A stretch of 9,592 bases of DNA from DATEJJ01 sp039649115 (GTDB lineage Bacteria; Actinomycetota; Actinomycetes; Mycobacteriales; Micromonosporaceae), in the NCBI GenBank assembly GCA_039649115.1, contig JBBWZQ010000198.1, positions 1 to 9,592 on the forward strand. Reading direction: 5' to 3'. Position 1 is the stretch's first letter; each line of letters starts with the position of its first letter. Below are positions 4,927-9,592 of the stretch, one piece after another. A program made the position numbers and the translations under genes. The notes below the pieces were generated by a model, which saw only the letters and a list, made by a program, of their open reading frames with translations, did no database searches and was not told where the DNA came from.

Positions 4927-4946
4927 GAGGCGGAAGGCTCCGCCTT
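4927..4946 (+). promoter_or_regulatory. Stable hairpin in the etfB leader
   Basis: AGGCGGA (4928-4934) and TCCGCCT (4939-4945) form a perfect 7-bp stem around an AGGC loop, extendable by a G-T pair. It ends about 16 nt before the AGGAGG of etfB. It is the strongest stem in the 4769-4979 gap and could be a leader-RNA control element, a transcript-stabilising stem or a terminator of upstream transcription. Confidence 0.4.
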
Positions 4947-4961
4947 ACCGTTCGTTCAAGC

Positions 4962-4967
4962 AGGAGG
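4962..4967 (+). promoter_or_regulatory. Ribosome binding site of etfB
   Basis: AGGAGG is the best Shine-Dalgarno sequence upstream of etfB. The spacing to the ATG at 4980 is 12 nt, longer than usual. The conserved N terminus (MNIVVLVKQVPD) makes this start certain despite the spacing. Confidence 0.65.
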
Positions 4968-4979
4968 ACGTCGAGCGCG

Positions 4980-5759
4980 ATGAACATCGTGGTACTCGTC
5001 AAGCAGGTGCCGGACTCCGGGTCCGAGCGCAACCTGCGGCCAGACGACAACACTGTCGACCGGGGGTCGGCCAGCAACGTGATCAACGAGATGGACGAGT
5101 ACGCCATCGAGGAGGCGCTGAAGGTCCAGGAGGCGCACGGCGGCGAGGTCACCGTCGTCACCGCCGGCCCGGCCTCGGCGGCCGAGGCGATCCGCAAGGC
5201 GCTGTCGATGGGGCCGGACAAGGCCGTACACGTCCTCGACGACGCGCTGCACGGCTCCTGCGCGCTGGGTACCTCCAAGGCGCTGGCCGCGGCGATCCGC
5301 ACCATCAACCCCGACCTCGTGCTCGCCGGCGCCGAGTCGACCGACGGCCGGGTCCAGGTCATGCCGCACATGCTGGCCGAGCGGCTGGGCATCGCGGCGC
5401 TGACCGGCGCCCGCAAGCTGACCGTGGACGGCTCCGCGCTGACCATCGAGCGGCAGACCGAGGAGGGGTACGAGGTCGTCACCGCGACCACCCCGGCGGT
5501 CGTGTCGGTGTGGGACACGATCAACGAGCCGCGGTACCCGTCGTTCAAGGGGATCATGGCAGCCAAGAAGAAGCCGGTGACCACGCTGTCGCTGGCGGAT
5601 CTGGGCATCTCGCCCGACGAGGTGGGGCTGGCCGGGGCGAGCAGCACGGTGCTCTCGGCGAGCAAGCGGCCGCCGCGGCAGGGCGGCACCAAGGTCAGCG
5701 ACGAGGGGGACGGCGGCGTCAAGCTGGTCGAGTTCCTCGTGTCCGAGAAGTTCGTGTGA
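4980..5759 (+). CDS. etfB: Electron transfer flavoprotein beta subunit
   Basis: A 259-residue protein, normal for the family. It begins with the typical MNIVVLVKQVPD strand and carries NEMDEYAIEEAL (36-47), which is conserved in EtfB/FixA proteins. Residues 118-133 (GAESTDGRVQVMPHML) lie in the AMP/nucleotide-binding region. Residues 182-198 (NEPRYPSFKGIMAAKKK) are the recognition-loop signature that docks on acyl-CoA and other dehydrogenases. EtfB binds AMP and supports EtfA, which holds the redox FAD; the dimer takes electrons from dehydrogenases and passes them to ETF:quinone oxidoreductase in the cytosol or at the membrane. The quinone oxidoreductase is not in this window. etfA follows after 10 nt, and the etfB stop overlaps the etfA ribosome binding site, so the two are translationally linked. 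Mycobacterial orthologues are often annotated fixA. The leader carries a stable hairpin and a possible operator. Confidence 0.96.
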   Translation: MNIVVLVKQVPDSGSERNLRPDDNTVDRGSASNVINEMDEYAIEEALKVQEAHGGEVTVVTAGPASAAEAIRKALSMGPDKAVHVLDDALHGSCALGTSKALAAAIRTINPDLVLAGAESTDGRVQVMPHMLAERLGIAALTGARKLTVDGSALTIERQTEEGYEVVTATTPAVVSVWDTINEPRYPSFKGIMAAKKKPVTTLSLADLGISPDEVGLAGASSTVLSASKRPPRQGGTKVSDEGDGGVKLVEFLVSEKFV

Positions 5760-5769
5760 GGTCATCGAA

Positions 5770-6726
5770 ATGACAGAGGTTCTCGTTGTCGTCGAGCACT
5801 CGGGCGGCGCCGTCAAGAAGGTCACCCTGGAGATGCTCACGCTGGCCCGTACCCTCGGCGAGCCCGCGGCCGTGGTACTCGGCGGTGCCGGTACGGCCGG
5901 CCCGCTGACCGCCAAGCTGGGCGAGTTCGGCGCCGCGAAGGTCTACGTCGCGGAGTCCGGGGAGCTGGACGGATACCTGGTCGCGCCCAAGGTGTCGGTG
6001 CTGGCGGCGCTGGTGCGCGATGCGTCGCCCGGTGCCGTGCTGCTCGCCTCGACCCAGGAGGGCAAGGAGATCGCCGGCCGGCTCGCGGTCCGGCTGGACA
6101 ACGGCCTGCTGACCGACATCGTCGACCTGGCGCCGGACGGCACCGCGACCCAGACCGTGTTCGCCGGATCCACGATCGTCACCTCGAAGGTGACCCGCGG
6201 CCTGCCCCTGGCGACACTGCGTCCCAACTCGCTGACCCCGACGCCCGCGCCGGTGACCCCCGAGGTGTCCACTGTGGATGTCCAGGTGGCGGACGGCGAC
6301 AAGCTGGCGCGCGTGGTCGACCGCAAGGCCGAGCAGAAGGGCTCCCGGCCGGAGCTGACCGAGGCGTCCATCGTCGTGTCGGGCGGTCGCGGCGTCGGCA
6401 GCGCGGACAACTTCAAGGTCGTCGAGGAGCTGGCCGACCTGCTCGGCGCGGCGGTCGGCGCGTCCCGGGCGGCCACCGACTCGGGCTTCTACCCGCACCA
6501 GTTCCAGGTGGGGCAGACCGGGAAGACGGTCTCCCCGCAGCTGTATGTCGCGCTGGGCATCTCCGGTGCCATCCAGCACCGGGCCGGGATGCAGACCAGC
6601 AAGACGATCGTGGCGGTGAACAAGGACGCCGAGGCGCCCATGTTCGAGCTGGCCGACTTCGGCGTCGTGGGTGACCTGTTCAAGGTGGTACCGCAGGCGG
6701 CCGAGGAGATCCGCAAACGGAAGTAA
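5770..6726 (+). CDS. etfA: Electron transfer flavoprotein alpha subunit
   Basis: A 318-residue protein, standard length. The N-terminal half (1-190) is the EtfB-like domain. The C-terminal FAD domain starts with SGGRGVGS (204-211) and holds ASRAATDSG (231-239, with the Arg that contacts the flavin), QVGQTGK (246-252) and the ETF alpha signature LYVALGISGAIQHRAG-----TIVAVN (258-284), including His270. These are the expected FAD-binding residues, so the protein looks fully functional. It carries the redox FAD of the EtfAB dimer. The start ATG is preceded by GAGG at 5758-5761, 8 nt away, lying in the stop codon region of etfB. It ends 39 nt before the cysteine desulfurase ATG, and that gap contains a TACTCT element. 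Mycobacterial orthologues are often annotated fixB. The pair is the group of ETF used in fatty-acid and amino-acid oxidation rather than nitrogen fixation (inference from context: no nif or fixCX genes). Confidence 0.96.
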   Translation: MTEVLVVVEHSGGAVKKVTLEMLTLARTLGEPAAVVLGGAGTAGPLTAKLGEFGAAKVYVAESGELDGYLVAPKVSVLAALVRDASPGAVLLASTQEGKEIAGRLAVRLDNGLLTDIVDLAPDGTATQTVFAGSTIVTSKVTRGLPLATLRPNSLTPTPAPVTPEVSTVDVQVADGDKLARVVDRKAEQKGSRPELTEASIVVSGGRGVGSADNFKVVEELADLLGAAVGASRAATDSGFYPHQFQVGQTGKTVSPQLYVALGISGAIQHRAGMQTSKTIVAVNKDAEAPMFELADFGVVGDLFKVVPQAAEEIRKRK

Positions 6727-6751
6727 CTGCGTCGCCCGCGAGAGTCCGCCG

Positions 6752-6757
6752 TACTCT
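6752..6757 (+). promoter_or_regulatory. Candidate -10 element (TACTCT) for the cysteine desulfurase gene
   Basis: TACTCT is followed by eight bases and then the ATG at 6766. The transcription start would fall at or just before the ATG. A GAGGG in the same eight bases lies too close to the ATG to be a normal Shine-Dalgarno sequence. No clear -35 is seen. Confidence 0.4.
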
Positions 6758-6765
6758 TGAGGGCG

Positions 6766-7962
6766 ATGGCCTACTTGGATCATGCCGCGACCACACCCAT
6801 GCTGCCCGAGGCGCTGGACACGTACGTCGCCGCCGCGCGTACCGTCGGCAATCCGTCGTCGCTGCACGCCGCCGGCCGGTACGCGCGCCGGCTGGTCGAG
6901 GAGGCGCGGGAGCGGATCGGCGCGGCGCTGGGTGCCCGGCCGTCCGAGGTGATCTTCACGGGTGGCGGCACGGAGAGCGACAACCTGGCGGTCAAGGGCA
7001 TCTTCTGGGCGCGCCGCGCGGCCGACCCGCGCCGGGTGCGGGTGCTGGCCACGGCCGTGGAGCACCACGCGGTACTGGACGCCGTGCAGTGGCTCGGCAC
7101 GCACGAGGGCGCGCACGTGACCTGGCTGCCGGTCGACGCCGAGGGGCGGGTGGACATGGCGGCGGTACGCGCCGAACTGGACGCGCACGCGGACGAGACG
7201 GCCCTGCTCACCGCGATGTGGGCGAACAACGAGGTCGGCACCATCCAGCCGGTACCCGAACTGGCGGCGCTGGCCGCCGGGCACCGGGTGCCGCTGCACA
7301 CCGACGCGGTACAGGCGATCGGCCAGGTGCCCGTGGACTTCGCCGCCGCCGGGGCCGCCGCGCTGACCGTCACCGGGCACAAGCTGGGCGGCCCGGTGGG
7401 CGTGGGCGCGCTGCTGCTGGGCCGCGACGTCGCCTGCACGCCGCTGCTGCACGGCGGGGGCCAGGAGCGTGACGTCCGCTCGGGCACCCTCGACGTGCCG
7501 GGCATCGCCGCCCTCGCCACCGCCGTGGAGACGAGCGTCAAGCGCCAGCCCGAGTACGCCGCCCACGTCAGCGCGCTGCGTGACGACCTGGTACGCCGGG
7601 TGCGGGCGGTGGTCCCGGACGCCATCCTCAACGGCCCACCCGCCGGGAACGGCGCGCGAGAGGCCCGCCTGCCGGGCAACGCGCACTTCTCCTTCCCCGG
7701 TTGCGAGGGCGACGCGCTGCTCCTGCTGCTCGACGCCCAGGAGATCGCCTGCTCGACCGGCTCCGCGTGCTCGGCGGGAGTGGCCCAGCCGTCGCACGTG
7801 CTGCTGGCGATGGGCGCGGACGACGCCCGGGCGCGCTCGTCGCTGCGCCTGACATTCGGCCACACGTCCACGGCCGCCGATGTGGACGCGCTCGTCGAGG
7901 CCCTGCCACCAGTGGTGGAGCGGGCCCGCCGGGCCGGCGGCGTACGCAAGCCCCGGGCCTGA
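6766..7962 (+). CDS. Cysteine desulfurase (class V aminotransferase, NifS/IscS family)
   Basis: A 398-residue PLP enzyme that removes sulfur from cysteine and holds it as a persulfide. It starts with YLDHAATTP (3-11), followed by NPSSLHAAGR, the usual N-terminal NifS/IscS motif. EVIFTGGGTESDNLAVKG (about 60-77) binds the PLP phosphate. H100 in VEHHAVL stacks on PLP. K206 in TGHKLGGP forms the Schiff base. C335 in STGSACSAG is the catalytic cysteine; the short insertion-free loop of this region fits group I enzymes. I use the ATG at 6766 because MAYLDHAATT matches the family start; a TTG at 6757 would add three residues but has no support. Its product most likely feeds MnmA, whose gene follows after 16 nt, and perhaps other sulfur acceptors. 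No IscU or SufU scaffold gene is nearby, so a dedicated tRNA-thiolation role is plausible but not proven. Mycobacterial orthologues are named iscS. Confidence 0.96.
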   Translation: MAYLDHAATTPMLPEALDTYVAAARTVGNPSSLHAAGRYARRLVEEARERIGAALGARPSEVIFTGGGTESDNLAVKGIFWARRAADPRRVRVLATAVEHHAVLDAVQWLGTHEGAHVTWLPVDAEGRVDMAAVRAELDAHADETALLTAMWANNEVGTIQPVPELAALAAGHRVPLHTDAVQAIGQVPVDFAAAGAAALTVTGHKLGGPVGVGALLLGRDVACTPLLHGGGQERDVRSGTLDVPGIAALATAVETSVKRQPEYAAHVSALRDDLVRRVRAVVPDAILNGPPAGNGAREARLPGNAHFSFPGCEGDALLLLLDAQEIACSTGSACSAGVAQPSHVLLAMGADDARARSSLRLTFGHTSTAADVDALVEALPPVVERARRAGGVRKPRA

Positions 7963-7966
7963 CCGG

Positions 7967-7972
7967 TAATCT
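7967..7972 (+). promoter_or_regulatory. Candidate -10 element (TAATCT) for leaderless mnmA
   Basis: TAATCT begins 4 nt after the desulfurase stop and is followed by six bases and the ATG at 7979. This is the ideal distance for transcription starting at the A of the ATG. There is no Shine-Dalgarno sequence between, and no clear -35. Confidence 0.5.
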
Positions 7973-7978
7973 CGTACC

Positions 7979-9061
7979 ATGCGTGTGCTGGCCGCCATGT
8001 CCGGGGGAGTCGACTCCGCCGTCGCCGCCGCGCGGGCGGCCGACGCGGGGCACGAGGTGACCGGCGTGCACCTGGCACTGGCGCGCAACCCGCAGACCTA
8101 CCGGTCCGGCGCGCGGGGCTGCTGCACGCTGGAGGACGCGCGGGATGCCCGGCGGGCCGCCGACGTCATCGGGATCCCGTTCTACGTCTGGGATCTGGCG
8201 GAGCGGTTCCACGAGGACGTGGTCGCGGACTTCGTCGCGGAGTACGCGGCCGGCCGTACCCCCAATCCCTGTGTCCGTTGCAACGAGAAGATCAAGTTTG
8301 CCGCGGTGCTGGACCGCGCGCTGGCCCTGGGTTTTGACGCGGTGGTCACCGGCCATCACGCGCGGCGCGACGCGCAGGGCCGGCTGCGCCGCAGCGTCGA
8401 CCTGGCCAAGGACCAGTCCTACGTGCTGGCCGTGCTGACCTCCGACCAACTGGCCCACTCGGAGTTCCCGCTCGGCGGGTCGACCAAGGCGCAGGTGCGC
8501 CAGGAGGCCGCGCAGCGCGGGCTGGCCGTGGCCGACAAGCCCGACTCGCACGACATCTGCTTCATCGCCGACGGCGACACCCGCGGCTGGCTGCGCGAGC
8601 GGCTGGGCGAGGCGTCCGGCGACATCGTCGACGGCGCCAGCGGCGAGGTGGTCGGCCAGCACGGCGGCGCCTACGCATACACCGTCGGCCAGCGCAGGGG
8701 CCTGGGGCTGGACCGCCCGGCGGCCGACGGCCGCCCGCGCTACGTGCTCTCGATAACCCCGGTCACCAACACCATCACGGTCGGCCCGACCGAGGCCCTG
8801 GAAATGTCCACAGTGTACGGTGAGCGTCCGCTGTGGAACGGATCCGGCCCGGTCCGGGCGGAGGTCCAGCTAAGGGCGCACGGAGAGGTGGTACCGGCAG
8901 TGGTCACTGTGGACGGTGGACGGCTCGTCGCGGCGCTGGACCGGCCGGTCCGCGGGGTGGCCCCGGGACAGGCGATCGTGGCGTACCAGCCGGATCCCGC
9001 CGGCGACGTCGTCCTCGGCTCGGCGACGATCAGTCACGCGTCACGCCTGGCGTCGACGTGA
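7979..9061 (+). CDS. mnmA: tRNA-specific 2-thiouridylase MnmA
   Basis: A 360-residue protein, standard length. It activates U34 of tRNA-Lys, Glu and Gln with ATP and inserts sulfur to form 2-thiouridine, which supports accurate decoding. The PP-loop SGGVDSA (8-14) is intact. The catalytic cysteines are both present: C98 in NPCVRCN and C194 in SHDICFI. KDQSYVLAVL (142-151), TGHHAR and YTVGQRRGLGL are further family motifs, and the C-terminal beta domain (SITPVTNTITVGP onward) is complete. Sulfur probably comes from the cysteine desulfurase coded just upstream. TusA/B/C/D relay genes are absent here, as is usual in Gram-positives. The ATG at 7979 is fixed by the family start (RVLAAMSGGVDS). It has no Shine-Dalgarno sequence but a TAATCT at -12 to -7, which suggests a leaderless mRNA. 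The GTGA end overlaps the next gene by 4 bp. Confidence 0.97.
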   Translation: MRVLAAMSGGVDSAVAAARAADAGHEVTGVHLALARNPQTYRSGARGCCTLEDARDARRAADVIGIPFYVWDLAERFHEDVVADFVAEYAAGRTPNPCVRCNEKIKFAAVLDRALALGFDAVVTGHHARRDAQGRLRRSVDLAKDQSYVLAVLTSDQLAHSEFPLGGSTKAQVRQEAAQRGLAVADKPDSHDICFIADGDTRGWLRERLGEASGDIVDGASGEVVGQHGGAYAYTVGQRRGLGLDRPAADGRPRYVLSITPVTNTITVGPTEALEMSTVYGERPLWNGSGPVRAEVQLRAHGEVVPAVVTVDGGRLVAALDRPVRGVAPGQAIVAYQPDPAGDVVLGSATISHASRLAST

Positions 9062-9592
9062 AGATCGCTGAGGGGGCGGCGACCGGGGTCGGGTCGCTGC
9101 CGGGCACGGACATCCTGGCGGCGCTGCGCACCGTCCTCGGCGAGCTGCCCGACCTGCCGCACCTGCCTGAGCTGCCGGACCGGGGCCCAGGAGCCGACCT
9201 GCTCGGCCGCTGCGCCGGGCTGCTAGTCGACCTGCCGGTCGACCTCTACGTCGGGCGCTGGCGGCTGGCCCCGCACCCGGGCCACGACGCGCGGCGCACG
9301 GCCGACCTGTGGGCGCGCGACCTGGACGCGCTGACGGACGAGGCGGCCGGCTACTCCGGCACCCTGAAGGTCCAGTGTGCCGGCCCGTGGACCCTGGTCG
9401 CGGGCATCGACCTGCCGGTGGGCGGGCGGGTGCTGCGCGACCCGGGCGCGGTGCGCGAGCTGACCACCTCTCTCGGCGAGGGGCTCGCCCGGCACGTCGC
9501 GGAGGTCGGCCGCCGGGTACCCGGTGCGCAGGTGCTGCTCCAGCTCGACGAGCCGTCCCTGCCGGCGGTACTGGCCGGGCAGGTGCCGACGG
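9058..9592 (+). CDS. MetE-like (cobalamin-independent methionine synthase family) protein, 5' part
   Basis: The window ends inside the gene, showing 178 codons. The GTG start overlaps the mnmA stop (GTGA), so translational coupling is likely. The protein opens with TGVGSLPGTD (residues 9-18), the start of the UROD/MetE-like barrel, and continues with KVQCAGPWTLV (123-133) and QLDEPSLPAVLAG (161-173), a strand-end motif of the same fold. Actinobacterial proteins of this type are short, single-barrel relatives of the MetE catalytic half and lack the N-terminal MetE domain. Databases commonly call them methionine synthase, but I would not assign that activity from this part alone; the zinc ligands (His, Cys, Cys) would lie beyond the window. 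Gene order in mycobacteria, with a MetE-like gene in the same neighbourhood as mnmA and ligA, supports the family call. No antisense frame here is credible. Confidence 0.85.
   Translation, partial: MKIAEGAATGVGSLPGTDILAALRTVLGELPDLPHLPELPDRGPGADLLGRCAGLLVDLPVDLYVGRWRLAPHPGHDARRTADLWARDLDALTDEAAGYSGTLKVQCAGPWTLVAGIDLPVGGRVLRDPGAVRELTTSLGEGLARHVAEVGRRVPGAQVLLQLDEPSLPAVLAGQVPT

Noticed and set aside
6757..6765. TTG as an alternative start for the cysteine desulfurase
   Set aside because: It adds only three residues not found in the family, and the ATG at 6766 matches the conserved N terminus.
5719..8088. Very long minus-strand open frame (about 790 codons) opposite etfA, cysteine desulfurase and mnmA
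   Set aside because: It is a frame shadow of three well-identified plus-strand genes; its translation is Arg/Gly/His/Gln-rich with no domain, as expected from antisense high-GC coding DNA.
9223..9495. Minus-strand 90-codon frame at the right end
   Set aside because: Shadow of the MetE-like gene; no domain and no ribosome binding site.

Overview
The window is high-GC actinobacterial DNA. The third codon positions are strongly G/C, GTG starts are common, and GTAC-rich codon pairs are frequent. The order etfB-etfA-cysteine desulfurase-mnmA-(MetE-like) matches the arrangement known from mycobacteria and other Actinobacteria. The combination of XRE/DUF5753-DUF397, DUF6232 and GTAC-rich codon use points to Micromonosporaceae (Actinoplanes, Dactylosporangium, Micromonospora or similar). 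The family-level assignment is inference.

Layout. Positions 1-380 (+) hold the 3' part of a phosphonatase-like HAD hydrolase, followed by a compact hairpin terminator at 382-401. Positions 436-2835 (-) hold a tight four-gene membrane-protein operon, transcribed in the order MscS-type mechanosensitive channel, DUF202 protein, second DUF202 protein, PLDc_N-domain protein. Just upstream on the same strand is a DUF6232 membrane protein (2865-3317). Positions 3318-3663 are a gene-free divergent regulatory region packed with inverted repeats. Positions 3664-4768 (+) hold an XRE/DUF5753 regulator and its small DUF397 partner. Positions 4769-4979 hold hairpins and the putative promoter and leader of the next block. 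Positions 4980-9592 (+) hold the housekeeping block: etfB, etfA, a class-V cysteine desulfurase, mnmA, and the 5' part of a short MetE-like (methionine synthase family) gene that runs off the end.

How the genes fit together. EtfBA form an FAD/AMP electron-transfer flavoprotein. The cysteine desulfurase can supply persulfide sulfur to MnmA, which 2-thiolates U34 of certain tRNAs. The MetE-like gene overlaps mnmA by 4 bp. The minus-strand operon looks like an envelope or osmotic-stress membrane module of unknown partner function. The XRE-DUF397 pair is a common actinobacterial regulator and small-partner cassette.

The most interesting signals are these. (i) Several starts (PLDc_N, MscS, cysteine desulfurase, mnmA, and probably XRE) have a TANNNT -10 element 6-9 nt before the start codon and little or no Shine-Dalgarno sequence, which suggests leaderless transcripts. 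(ii) A tandemly repeated TGATG stop/start junction lies between the two DUF202 genes and creates a 5-codon mini-ORF. (iii) Four interlocking inverted repeats lie directly upstream of the XRE gene. No clearly novel defence system, mobile element, RNA gene or CRISPR array was seen.
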